From contig NC_092647.1 in NCBI RefSeq assembly GCF_039555335.1, forward strand, positions 16,354,094 to 16,418,093: 64,000 nt of DNA. Reading direction: 5' to 3'. The position numbers and the translations under genes are program-made. Each line of letters opens with the position of its first letter. Within the stretch, counting starts at the first letter, position 1. The DNA is from Amphiura filiformis. Taxonomy: Eukaryota > Echinodermata > Ophiuroidea > Amphilepidida > Amphiuridae. Below, in pieces: positions 21,680-32,856 of the stretch. Below the pieces are notes generated by a model, which was not told the DNA's origin, did not search any database, and saw nothing but the letters and a program-made list of their open reading frames with translations.

Positions 21680-23369
21680 TCTATATAAATAAAAGGAAGG
21701 TTGCCCATCTTGTGCGCGAGTGTTCTCCAAATTGCCTAGACTTTCGGCTTTGATTTAGTGGGATATTGATCGGGTACATATTGCCATTTTTCCATCGGAC
21801 ATTCGTTTTTGCAAACTTTGATGGTAACTAAGAGAATAACATAAAAAACTGTCGTGTTGCTATGCAAAACGGCATGCAGTGGCATTCTGGGTAATAAGGA
21901 CAGTGTGAACCGCGTAATAATATTTCCATTACAAAACCATACGCAGAGTAACATTGCCCTGTTTTCTGCCAACTGCGAGGTGGCCAAGAAATGATTCAGG
22001 CTATCTAGATGCACAACATCGCGTACTTTAAGAATGATCTTACGAGCTTTTCGCCCCTACGCAGAGCTACGCACCCCATTTTCCGCCACTGCACCGAAGT
22101 TGGCAGCCAAGAGATTAAGGCTACGTCGCATGAATTTTATTATTTATTCTAGGCCTATGAATCGTCGTTTAGTTTTACAGCCAAATTCATACGGGAAATT
22201 GAGGAATATATGGGGAACGCATTGCACTTTATTTGGTTGAAAACGGTCAAGACCAAGAATTGGCCTCAAAATCAGTGAAAATATGGTTAAAACCGGGGTT
22301 TTTCCCGGGATTTTTTGTTGTCAAAACTCAGTGGTAGCGCGTACCGTAACTAACAGGCAGCAGCGCGTTGGCGTTAGTACGTCGGCGTACTGAGCAATGT
22401 GACGCGCACGTACGGGGTGCATAATATGCACAGCTGAGCAATGTCGCCACCAATGTGACGCGCATGTACGGGGTGCATAATATGCACAGACCAACTTCCC
22501 GTACCAGAGAAATAGAAAAAAAAGAAAGAAAGGAAGACAAAACTGAAAAGGTATGCCTATGGATGGGTCGGGTTGTGGATTATATGCATGGTACTGGATT
22601 CTTTTAAGAGATTACCCGCCAAGATGATAAAAAATTGTGAGGATACGAGAGGAAAGAAGGAAGCTAAAAATGAAAGACTAACTGACTGACTAACTGACTG
22701 ACTGACTGACTGACTGACTGACTGACTGACTGACTGACTGACTGACTGACTAACTATCAATAAATGAATAACATGGAAACGGAAATCACAAGCTAAGCAG
22801 CATGGGAACAAAATAGACCTATGCAAAAGAAACTGAGGAGAAAGAAAGGAGCTAAATGAATTTTTAAAAAAAGAAAAGAAGAAGACAAAAAAGGTACGGG
22901 TAGGCCTATTATACGGGTTATGGTTACAGTAACTAAATGAAACGGGAGCAAACTAAAGAGGGAAAGAAAAAAACTAACACGGAAAACTAAAGGAAAAAAA
23001 AGTTAAAATTAGAAACTAATCAGGAAAAATAAGAAAAATAAATAACAACTGAAGGAAACGGGAAATCACAAGCTAAGCAGCTAATAAAAATGAAGCTATA
23101 AAGGGAAACGTATAAGAAAGGATAGATTTAGAAAATAATGGGAATGGGGTTAGGCCTAGATAGATAAATAACATTTTGCTTTAATGGAAACAAACTGGGC
23201 CCATGCAGAAGAAACTGAAAAGAAAATGTAAATGCAAGAAGGGGCAGGTTTAGAAAAATAAAATTTACCTTTCAATGATTCTACCTTTTCAGTAATTCCT
23301 CCTGTTTTAGTGATCGCTCCCATTTACTCATCTAGCGGGGACCCGCGCGAAGCGCGGGTATCCCGCTAG
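21680..23369 (+). mobile_element. Non-autonomous Helitron, 1,690 bp
   Basis: The insert begins TCTATATAAATAAAAGG and ends CCCGCTAG. A strong hairpin CCCGCGC-GAA-GCGCGGG at 23342-23358 lies 11 bases before the end, enclosed by an outer CTAGCGGG/CCCGCTAG pair (23332-23369). It is flanked by A on the left and T on the right with no target duplication. Removing it restores GATGATAGCA-TTTTTAATAA, the sequence of every other type B unit. These are the defining features of Helitrons (5' TC, 3' hairpin then CTRR, insertion between A and T). No Rep/helicase frame is present, so it depends on another copy. Confidence 0.9.
22676..22752 (+). repeat. (ACTG)n tetranucleotide microsatellite
   Basis: A run of ACTG units, with occasional ACTA variants at both ends, lies inside the Helitron. 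Confidence 0.95.
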
Positions 23370-25315
23370 TTTTTAATAAATGAAATAATACAAAAAAAAG
23401 AGGAAATTATAGGATTAGCATGAGACGAGTCAGATCATTTGGTATATTTTTTTATATTTCATGTTTGTTTGTCTGTTTGTTTGTTTTTTATCTACTCAAG
23501 ATACCATTTACGGTGCAATTTTCAAATCACCCGTTGCGACATGCATCATCTTCTGTGAACACGCGCGAGCCCTGCACTTACGATCTGCATCATTTACGAT
23601 CTGCATCATTTTCTCGCAACGCACTCGCAACTGCTATCTTCTGAAGATAACATTGCGGGCCTAATAAAACAACAGAAAATATTTTACAAATTAAGAAAAC
23701 ATCTGTTAGGAAAGTTAGTTTTTGATGCCTTTTTTGTTTGTTTGTTTGCTTGTTTTTTTCCGCTATCTACTCAAAATAGTATTTATTTATAAAATACAAA
23801 GAAAGTATAAGTAAGAACGGTTGACAATAGCCCTATTTGTTATCTACCCGGTACTGATGATACCATTTGGAACCGTATGAACTAATTAAAAAAATCATAG
23901 ATTTAGCATGAGACAAGTCAGGAATTTTATTTGGCATATTTTTTGTACTACATGTTTGTTGTTTGTTTGCTTGTTTCTTTGTTATCTAGGCCTACTCAAG
24001 GTGGAATTTACGGTGTGATTTGCACATCATTATAGGCCCTTTGCGACATCACGTATCATCTTCTGTCAAAAACACGCACTCTCGGCCTACTTACGGCCTG
24101 CATCATTTTCTTGGAACTCGCAAACAGCTTTGCGGGCTTAATAAAACAACACAGAAAATATTTCACAAATTTAGAAAACGTCTGTTAGGTCGGAAAGTTT
24201 GTTTTGATGTTTTTTGTTTGTTTTGTTTATTTGTTTGTTTGTTAGTTTTTCCGTTATCTACTCAAGATAGTATTTATTTATAAAATACAAAGTAATTGAG
24301 AAAGGTTGAATCTATTTTGTTAGGCCTATCTACTGATGATAGCATTTTTAATAAATGAAATAATACAACAAAAAAAAAAAACAAGAAGAAGAAGAAGGAA
24401 ATCATAGACTTATCATGCTAAGTCAGAAAGATCATTTGGTATATTTTTTTATTTTTTCATGTTTGTTTGTCTGTTTGTTTGTTTGTTTTTTATCTACTCA
24501 AGATACCATTTACGGTGCGCCATTTTCAAATCACCCGTTGCGACATGCATCATCTTCTGTGAACACGCGCGAGCCCACTTACGGCCTGCATCATCATTAC
24601 GATCTGCGTCATTTACGGTCTGCATCATTTTCTCGGAACGCGCATACAGTTATCTTCTGAAGATAGCATTGCGGGCCCAAATAAACAACAGAAAATATTT
24701 CACAAAGTTAGAAAACATCTGTTAGGAAAGTTAGATTTTGATGTGTTTTGTTTGCTTGTTTTTTCCGCTATCTACTCAAGATAGTATTTTATTAATATAA
24801 TACAAAGAAAGTAAGTAAGAAAGGTTGACAATATTTTGTTATCTAGGCCTACTGATGATACCATTTGGAACCGTATGAACTAATTAAAAAAATCATAGAT
24901 TTAGCATGAGACAAGTCAGAAATGTTATTTTGCATATTTTTTTGTACTACATGTTTGTTGTTTGTTTGCTCGTTTGTTTGTTATCTACTCAAGGTAGAAT
25001 TTACGGTGTGATTTGCAAATCATTATACTTATAGGCCCTTTGCAACATCACGCATCATCTGCTGTCAAAAACACGCGCTCAAAGCCTTCTTACGGCCTGC
25101 ATTATTTTCTCGGAACTCGCAAACAGCTTTGCGGGCTTAATAAAACAACACAGAAAATGTTTCACAAATTTAAAAAACGTCTGTTAGGTTGGAAAGTTTG
25201 TTTTGATGTTTTTTGTTTGTTTTGTTTATTTGTTTGTTTGTTAGTTTTTCCGTTATCTACTCAAGATAGTATTTATTTATAAAATTCAAAGTAATTGAGA
25301 AAGGTTGAATATATT
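23370..25315 (+). repeat. Satellite-like array, block 2
   Basis: The array resumes exactly at the Helitron's right edge with TTTTTAATAAATGAAATAAT. Units marked by TACTCAAnATAGTATTT follow at about 23768, 24258, 24770 and 25258, with A and B types still alternating. It ends at about 25315 where unrelated sequence begins. Confidence 0.85.
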
Positions 25316-25930
25316 GTACTTACGGCCAGGCTGCATCATTTCATGATTTACGATCTGCATCACACACCGACACCGCCTGGCTAATAATTATTTGGTGCAG
25401 AAGGGACACTAAAATGAATACACGGGATCGATACACGTGAATTGCTATGCACGATTTTGATATCAGACGAAAATCTTCTGATACCGGGTTAGAAAATGAT
25501 GAATATCTCCCGTCATGATTTTTTCTCAAGAAACCAGATTTGGTCTCATAAACTTGGAAATACGTGTTGAACAGATATGATAGTCGCTAGAATGCGCTTT
25601 GAAAATTGGCCGTGCGCTTTGAACTCAAAATTTGACCATTTTATATTGCGTTGGTCCTGTTATGGACTACAGCGTGCAGCGTGTAGTACAGCTGCACTCA
25701 CTGTAGGCAGTATAAAAGTCGATGACCATTGACCTCAATGGGGTATACAAGCTTAATCACGCACAACCAAGATCGATTACCCGGCTATTGTGAGTAGCCT
25801 TAGTTATGTCCCTCGACTAATTATTAGTTTAAAAGAGCTTTAAAGGTTTGAACCAAATGGCTAATCGTGGCTGTGGATTTAACCTACCATGGCGATTCCT
25901 GCCATGAAGATATAGGGTCGAAGACACTGT
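25316..25930. other. Unassigned insert within the satellite array
   Basis: About 600 bases of non-array sequence separate two array blocks. I recognise no terminal repeats or gene in it. Array-like CATCATTTACGATCTGCATC resumes at about 25934. Confidence 0.45.
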
Positions 25931-26090
25931 GATGCATCATTTACGATCTGCATCATTTACGATCTGCATCATTTTCTCGGAACGCGCAAACAGTTATCTT
26001 CTGAAGATAGCATTGCGGGCCTAATAAACAACAAAAAATATTTTACAAATTTAGAAAACATCTGTTAGGAAAGTTAGTTTTTAATATTTT
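25931..26090 (+). repeat. Satellite-like array, short block 3
   Basis: It matches the CATCATTTACGATCTGCATC to TCTGTTAGGAAAGTTAG portion of the type B unit. It then breaks into unrelated sequence at about 26090. Confidence 0.8.
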
Positions 26091-26289
26091 TGCTGAACCA
26101 TGAAATGGTATCAGCCTATATTAGTGTGTCCCTTACTTACTTACTTACTTACTTTACTTACCAACCATTTGGTCTAAAATGGACATATCTTTAAATGCCA
26201 CGAAGGTATGAACCCCAAGTGGTATCAAATGAAAGAGAAAGAAGTAAAGAATATGATAAAAATATTTCCTAACGTCAGAGGTCATCCAA

Positions 26290-26690
26290 GGGGTCACAGG
26301 GGTCAAAAAAGGTCATTTTAACCAAAAATGCTCCAATTAAACTGAAATTTATATGCAATAATCCTTATGACATTCTAAACATGTTTAAAATATTTTAAAA
26401 TTCATTTAAGGTCATTAAGGGGTCAATAAAGGGGTCAAAGGTCAAGTTTTCAAAATGGTTCAATTGAGCTGAAATTTAAATGCAATGATCCTTATGACAT
26501 TCTAAACATGTTTAAAATAATTTAATATTCACTTAAGGTCATTAAGGGGTCATAAAGGGGTCAAAGGTCAAATTTTCAAAATGCTCCAATTGAGCTGAAA
26601 TTTAAATGCAATGATCCTTATGACATTCTAAACATGTTTAAAATAATTTAATATTCATTTAAGGTCATTAAGGGGTCATAAAGGGGTAAT
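26290..26690 (+). repeat. 127-bp tandem repeat, about three units
   Basis: Units starting near 26330, 26457 and 26583 share CAATTGAGCTGAAATTTAAA and CTTATGACATTCTAAACATG. Each is preceded by GGGGTCAAAGGTCA-like sequence (perfect at 26431-26444 and 26557-26570). Confidence 0.85.
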
Positions 26691-26763
26691 ATATATACAT
26701 GTACCACAATATAGGCCTACTGCCAAAGCCCCGTGGTTCAGCTATGGTGCGGTAACCGCTCTA

Positions 26764-26985
26764 GTTTGTTTGTTTGTTTGTTTGTTTGTTTGTTTGTTTG
26801 CTTCTTTTGTACACTATCTACTCAAGGTAGTATTTATTTATAAAATACAAAGAAAGTAAGTAAGAAAGGTTGACAATATTTTTGTTATCTACAGATGATA
26901 CCATTTGGAACCGTATGAACTAATTTAAAAAAATCACAGATTTAGCATGAGACAAGTCAGGAATTTTATTTGGCATATTTTTGTA
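26764..26985 (+). repeat. Satellite-like array, last fragment
   Basis: (GTTT)n is followed by CTACTCAAGGTAGTATTTAT and the type A sequence through GGAATTTTATTTGGCATATT. The array ends at about 26985. Confidence 0.8.
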
Positions 26986-27882
26986 GCCAAATTCTAGTAA
27001 CTCTGAAACTTTGTAAAAAAATGCCTGTAATAATGTGTAAATTTGGATAAAAAGCGGAAGATAATTAAACATGTGAATTAAAAGGAATTCGATTCAGGCA
27101 TGAGAAGGAAAATTGGCATATCTCTGATATACCGGAAATTACTGAGAAATACTCGTAAATACCTGGTCAAATACTGGTTTGGCAATAATATTTTTTTTTT
27201 AAATTTTAGAAATATAGCTTTGCTTATGTTTTTAACACATTTTTATAATTTGTTTCAAATAATTTCAATAAATTTTAGAAAACGCCACTGGTTCAAAACA
27301 AGTATAATTAAATTTATATTTCTTTAATCTTTGTGTCTGTGACAAGAATTTCTTTCAAATAATTTCAATAAATTTTAGAAAACGCCACTGGTCCAAAACA
27401 AGTATAATTAATTTTATATTTCTTTAATCTTTGAGTGATGTGTGTCTGTTACAAGAATTTACAGAGCAAAAGTCAAACATTATTTCACTGTAATACCAAA
27501 TAAAACATGACCCTTCCCATATAACAGATTATAACTTTACTGCTTTTGCCCTTATAGGAGTAATGCTGAGCTGAGTAATAATTAGTGTAGGCCTAACTGT
27601 AAGATTTTTAAATGAAATATAATACGATATACAATTTTTCTTGAAAGATGCAACATGATGCTAAAATTGCCAATATCTATGTAAAGACTTATGAGGGTAA
27701 TGAGTCCACTTTTACATGAAACCCAACTTCCACACAAAACCATGTCCACATTTCCAAAAATCCAAATGCAATTAATTATCACTGCCCACCCAGTAAATTA
27801 TTTTCAAAAATAAATTAAATTGCCCACCCAGTAAATTTTCCTTATCATTACCTCCCTGCGCCCCAAACCCCCTCAAAATACG
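26986..27882. other. AT-rich DNA with a local duplication
   Basis: A stretch with AATAAATTTTAGAAAACGCC occurs at about 27267 and again at about 27370, a tandem duplication of roughly 105 bases. No gene is seen. Confidence 0.5.
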
Positions 27883-29501
27883 CAGGGCCGTCGCTAGACC
27901 ATTTTTCCCAGGGGGGGTGTCGAGAATTTTTTGCCGGATTTACATTTGCTGGCCCATTCGCAACATGATAATTGCCACCCCTAGCTATTCGGGTAGAAGA
28001 CATCCGTCCCCCACACTAGCACTGTAACCCAATTTGTTTTCCTTTCCAATCCCCAGAATTCCATTACCGGTAAAAACGCACAAAATTTTCATAAAGTGCT
28101 CGGAGCGCGCGAAAATTTGATATTTTACTGCTAAATTTAAAGGGGGATGTACGGTATACCTAGTAGGCCTACCTGAGTCACCGAGCCAGGAAAAAAAATT
28201 CCAAATCGTTCCACGCATCAGCCACTAAAAGAACATTACTGGGACAAATGCGAGCGATGCGCGCAAAAAATTGTAATATTGATGCAAAAATTAACACAAT
28301 TGAGGACAATTGGGTCCTAAAATCGTGCCAAAGGAAGATGCATAGGCCTTTTACATACAACTTTTGGTTAATTTAGTCCCGGCATTTTGATCTAGCTCAA
28401 AGAGTTTTATGCTTATTCCAGGCATCAGACTCGGAGTTGCCCTAGCACTCATATTTATGATTTAAATAGAAAGGATGGAGTTATAACTTTCATTTTTTAG
28501 ATTCTTGATCGATCGTGTTCAAGTTTGAGATGAAATAAAAAGGGAATTTCCAATGGGGGCGTCTCGCTGATCTACTCACAGAATGGGTTTGTCGATATAA
28601 ATGCGCGCGAAGCGCGCTGCAATTCGACATTTTAATACTAAAATAATGTTCCAAAATGGCCCGGCAAAATGGGTTTCATTTTGGGTCTAAAATAGACCAA
28701 AAGGAAGATGCAAATCGTAAATTTTGTCACAACATTTCAGTCGACTGAGCAGGGTAGGGGACTGACTTGCCACCGTATATACCCTGCCCTATGAGCGCCT
28801 ATGACCACAACCAGTGGTGTAGATTTCTTTTTAAAATGGGGGGGTGGTGGTGTTGGAAAATATCTCTTAAACATGTTAAAGTATAGTGAATCCAGCACCT
28901 CATTGGCGATAAAAATCAGTGATACAAAGCGCGCGAAGCGCGAGAAAAATTTACCTAATTAAAGCTAAACTGGTGAACTATGGTACAAAAGTGGAATTTT
29001 TTCGCGCGCAGCGCCAAAAATTGGCACTTTTTAGGCAGTGGCGTAGATTTCTTTTTGACATTGGGGAATTTCTTGAAGTATAGTGAATGCAGCACCTTTT
29101 GGCGATCAAATAAGTTTTAATATGGTACAAAACCCGCGAAAACATTTGCCATATTGAAGCTAAAAATGATGAAATATGGAGCAAAAATTGGCACTTTTGG
29201 GGGCAACATAGGGAGGGGGCAACATAGGGAGGGGATGATAGTATGGACCACTCAGTCTGGTTAGGGGTGGGGTAGGGCAGTCTTGTAATTAGACTGGCCC
29301 CCAGTCTCGGTTCGGTTCCAACTCTGAAAAATGTAACAATAAATAATTACATAATGCCCTATGAAAAAAATATGAAAAGTCCTGTAACCCCCCCTTATTT
29401 TCTTCAATGCCAAAAACCCCCGCCTGCCTCTTCATCCACAAATCGACACCCACCGCACTGCAGTCAACCATGCGCGAAAGTCCATTGAGCGCTGTATTGG
29501 G

Positions 29502-29581
29502 TAGTCTCCACAGCAGCCAGTTTGGTTCCGCTTCCTCCACACAAACAGGGAGCGTAACCAAACTGGCTGCGGAGGAGACTA
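29502..29581. repeat. Short hairpin with ~32 bp arms
   Basis: GTAGTCTCCACAGCAGCCAG at 29502 pairs with CTGGCTGCGGAGGAGACTAT near 29562-29581, with few mismatches. A related, more diverged hairpin is at 5990-6048. Confidence 0.75.
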
Positions 29582-29726
29582 TGTATTGGGTTGATTTTTA
29601 ATGCTATGTAATCTACATTACCAGTCGTTCTCCATGGACCCGAGGAGGGTCTATCTTGTAATAAGACTAGTAGAGTTGCACCCTATTCGGCAATCGCTCC
29701 GAATGTAGTTTTTATTTACCCCCACC

Positions 29727-29808
29727 CCTCTCTCCCCCCCCTCTCTCTCTCTCTCTCTCTCTCCCCTTCTCTCTCCTTTTCTTTCTTCCTTTCTCTCTCT
29801 TTTTCCGG
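29727..29808 (+). repeat. Pyrimidine tract with (CT)n
   Basis: About 80 bases are almost entirely C and T, including an uninterrupted CT dinucleotide run at 29741-29764. Confidence 0.9.
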
Positions 29809-29879
29809 CCCTTTTTAGGGCGCGCCAGGGGGATGTCGCACCCCTAGTACACCCCCGTGTTGACGGCCCTGAAAATACG

Positions 29880-30660
29880 CGATTCTTTTGTTATGTGATT
29901 TTTTTTTGTTCATTACTTTTTACACCTTTCGACTTAGACTTCTCCGTAGTCCACTTGCCCATTTTGCATCAGTAATCTGGCTATTACATTAAAGCATAAA
30001 ACGCTGATTTGTATTAATTTGTGTGCAATTGATAGATTTTCCCGGGAGATTTTCATATCTGATATTTTCAGTCACCATAATCCCCTTTTTTTACTCGGGC
30101 TTTCGCGATCAATAAACTGGTAGATTCCAAAATCAGAATTGTTTTTTTATAGTATTGAAGTGAGCCATTATAATGCAGGATATGTTGCATTTGATAACTT
30201 TTATTGTCGCTATATATTGTCATTTAATTATATAAACTCTTTATAATTTTACTATTAAACCGTTAATTTTTACATGTTTAATAAAATGTTAAAACATCTT
30301 ACCACATAAACAATCAGGTTACCACATTAGGCCACATTAAATAAATAATAATAACATTAAAAAAAAAAAAAAATCAAAATTCGACTATGATATTGACTGT
30401 GATTCTACATGTCAGGCCAGGTCAGGCATGAAAAATTCCAATCTCTGTAAGCATGGTATTAAAGCTTATATTATTGTTAGGTCTCTGGCCTATTATAAAA
30501 TCCTCTTTCCACTTAATTTTATCCACCCCTCCGCACAAATAATTACAAACCCCCGCATAACCCCGCATAAACGGTGAAAAATGGGAAATCCTATTTCCTC
30601 GGTTGTTTCTTGAATTGATAAGGGCAAAATTAATTTTATTGGTCAATATAATCACATGAC
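29880..30660. other. AT-rich DNA upstream of the putative HSP70 gene 1 promoter
   Basis: It holds a poly-A run at about 30359-30373 and no supported gene. A - strand open stretch at 30422-30733 lacks any recognisable domain and crosses the promoter motifs. Confidence 0.4.
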
Positions 30661-30666
30661 CCTTGT

Positions 30667-30679
30667 TTCTGGAACTTTC
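30667..30679 (+). promoter_or_regulatory. Heat-shock element (three perfect pentamer units)
   Basis: The sequence TTCTGGAACTTTC is TTC-nn-GAA-nn-TTC, the alternating array bound by trimeric HSF. It lies about 190 bases upstream of the splice donor of the inferred first exon of HSP70 gene 1. The motif is read directly; its function is inferred from position. Confidence 0.6.
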
Positions 30680-30712
30680 GAGCTTTGTCGGCGGCGCACG
30701 CCTCGTGTTGAA

Positions 30713-30720
30713 TGACGTCA
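30713..30720 (+). promoter_or_regulatory. Perfect CRE palindrome
   Basis: TGACGTCA is the consensus CREB/ATF site, 34 bases downstream of the heat-shock element, so it fits a compact promoter. A TTAAAA TATA-like word follows at 30724. Confidence 0.5.
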
Positions 30721-30769
30721 GAGTTAAAACCAACCACTTCCGCCTTTCTTTCTTTTACATTCTGCAACC

Positions 30770-30866
30770 ACACAGTACAGGCAGGCGTGCGAAGCCGGTT
30801 AGAAATTAGGACTTTACGCTCAATTGCAATACATTTATTTATTAATCCAGTAAGATTTGAGTAAAG
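30770..30866 (+). other. Putative non-coding exon 1 of HSP70 gene 1
   Basis: The + strand ends AGTAAAG|GTAAGTTAG at 30866/30867, a strong donor. It follows the heat-shock element and CRE. The first coding exon of gene 1 has an acceptor (TTATCTTGCAG at 39270) 13 bases before its ATG, so an upstream untranslated exon is required. This is the best candidate I can see; the start near 30770 is a guess, and intron 1 would be about 8.4 kb. Vertebrate HSPA8 also has a non-coding first exon. Confidence 0.4.
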
Positions 30867-31716
30867 GTAAGTTAGAAGTTCTGTTTAACATCAATAACGT
30901 GATGAAACTAAATTTCTGTAGATGCATTTTTCATGATTTTTCTGTATCGTTTATTCAATGTAATCCTCATCGACTCGATCCATCCCATGCACACACTTTG
31001 TACTAGTCACGATTATCGCACTTTCAGTTTCCCACGCGTTTGAACGGGAATTGGATTGCCTACTTTTTCGATGTCTAGTGAGCAAATTTTTTCAATATTT
31101 TGAGAAAATGATGTCAAATTTTCTATTCTGTATTGTTTGGTAATAATGTCTTTTGCCACTAGTATGTTTAAAGTTGTAATTTTGTGTTTTTGATCGCAAA
31201 GATCGGATATTTTCGTTCCCGATTCGAATTCTGAACCCTTCGCAAGGGTGCCGATTTCGGCAGAACTTTGACGATAATTTTGCCTTTTTGGACACTAAAA
31301 TGCTTTCGATCCTTAATTTTGTTTCAACCGAGTCTTAAATTAGCAAGCACAATACGGTTGGTACCACTTTTATATACATTGATAAAATTTTAAAGATTTT
31401 TTTTCAAGTTTTTAACCGGCGCAAAGCGTTAAGTGTGTATTTCCCATTGACATCCAAAATGGGAAATACGAGTCTGATGGACATAGGAACGGCGTCCATG
31501 AGACTCAGCGAGTCTACTTTGTACAGTGTATCAATCATGCAATTTATTGTGATCTCTTCTTCCAACATTGTCCAACTCAGCTCTACTCATTGTACGTGTT
31601 GTACCTCAATTTCTGAGTATTATCGTAGGGGCTTTACGTATTAAATACTTTACTAGTTTTAAATAAAATACCTATCTTTATCATGCTAGTATTTACACAT
31701 GAAATTAACTAAAATA

Positions 31717-32856
31717 CCCGGGGGGGGGGGGCCACTCAAATATAATGATGTAAGCATGCGTGACCAAAATAACGCGTGAAAAGGGGTGTTTTTTCGGCTG
31801 TGCACGTTACGCACGCGCCGCGTTAAGGGGGTAAAACAACGGTGATTTTCATGAAAAGGGGTTGTTTTAAAATCGTTTGTAACGCATTTAAATTAGGGTA
31901 CCATTTTAATCCGCTTTACAAATCTGCTGAAACTCCGATTCCGATAAAGTTTATTCCAGTGTTGTATAAATGTTTAAAGCACTATGTTATGCAAATATAT
32001 TTCATGACGTGTTACATGTGATTTAACCATGGCCTCGTACTTCTATGTAAAATACCGTTTAGATTAAAAAACGTGCATATTAATTAATGACGCCATGATT
32101 ATGATGATGGGTATATAGTTCAGTGGACAAAACGGGGAGACGAAAATCCGGAATGAAAATATCATATGTATTTCAAAAAGATTTTTAGGACCTTTATAGA
32201 TTCCTCACATTATTAACTACTCCTGCAGGTAGATTTGCGAGTTTCCCCTTCTCTGGATTACTTTAGGAAATTATATATATGCAGTAGAAAGCATGAAACG
32301 GGCCGCTGATATCAGGACACGATAATCAACTTTTAGGTGCCGAATTCCGAACCAAATACGATCTGAAAACTGCTTTAACGTTGCGTCTGGATAAACTATG
32401 ATGATAAATTACGCTGAATATTGGTATATTCTCACAAAACTACTTTACGAGAATCCAATCTGATTCATGTAACAAGCTACGAATGTGAATTATTTATATT
32501 TTAAAGTGGTACGGTATGGTATACCGGAAGGGGATAGGCCTATATCCGGGAGGTGGACTCAATAAGTTACTAACTTAGTAGGCCTACAAATTTGTTCAAT
32601 TTGTCAAAATCCATCAAAACTTGTCACGTGGGTCAAATTTAGACAAAAACTTGTTTAGGGGGTCAAAATTAGACAAAAACTTGTTTAGGGGGTCAAAATT
32701 AGACAAAAACCTGTTTAGGGGGTCAAATTTTTGGGGAAAGCGCTAAAAACTTGTTTAGGGGGTCATTTTGCTCGCAGAGGAAAACTTGTTTAGGGGGTGT
32801 TCGAAAAAAATTTGGTCACGCATGCGTACACTCTCATATTTGAGTGGCCCCCCGGG
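31717..32856. mobile_element. DNA transposon, 1,140 bp, CCCGGGG ends, 8-bp target duplication
   Basis: It starts CCCGGGGGG then GCCACTCAAATATAATG, and ends with the inverted CATATTTGAGTGGCC then CCCCCGGG. It is flanked by CTAAAATA on both sides (31709-31716 and 32857-32864). The inverted ends also share GCATGCGTGACC. Inside, near 32640-32790, a roughly 31-bp unit with CTTGTTTAGGGGGTCAAA repeats about five times. Related right ends occur near 6480-6535 and 52440-52505. It is non-coding. Confidence 0.78.

Larger units (their letters stand above)
27883..29871. mobile_element. hAT-like non-autonomous element, ~2 kb, 8-bp target duplication
   Basis: The ends are CAGGGCCGTC and GACGGCCCTG. They are flanked by a perfect AAAATACG duplication (27875-27882 and 29872-29879). 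An 8-bp duplication with CAGGG-type ends is typical of hAT transposons. The interior has repeated degenerate modules with GCGCGCGAAGCGCG palindromes (28609, 28928) and a hairpin at 29502-29581. No transposase frame is visible. Confidence 0.75.

Noticed and set aside
15900-25300. Repeated open frames of 60-110 codons with VCLFVCLF-like stretches and CIIFCEHARAH motifs, looking like a small membrane protein family
   Set aside because: They are frame translations of the satellite units and (GTTT)n runs; frames shift between copies with repeat length, and no start context or splice structure is conserved.
26700-26763. Possible second Helitron 3' end (GCGGTAACCGCTCTAG) or tRNA-like box A
   Set aside because: The hairpin is only five pairs, no matching TC 5' end with an A/T junction was found near 26090, and no box B or tRNA fold is visible.
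15837-26985. A CRISPR-like repeat-spacer array
   Set aside because: Units are ~485 bp with homologous, not unique, intervening sequence, and the window is eukaryotic.
30422-30733. A 103-codon - strand open frame overlapping the heat-shock element
   Set aside because: No domain, no splice partner and no composition bias; it overlaps motifs better explained as a promoter.
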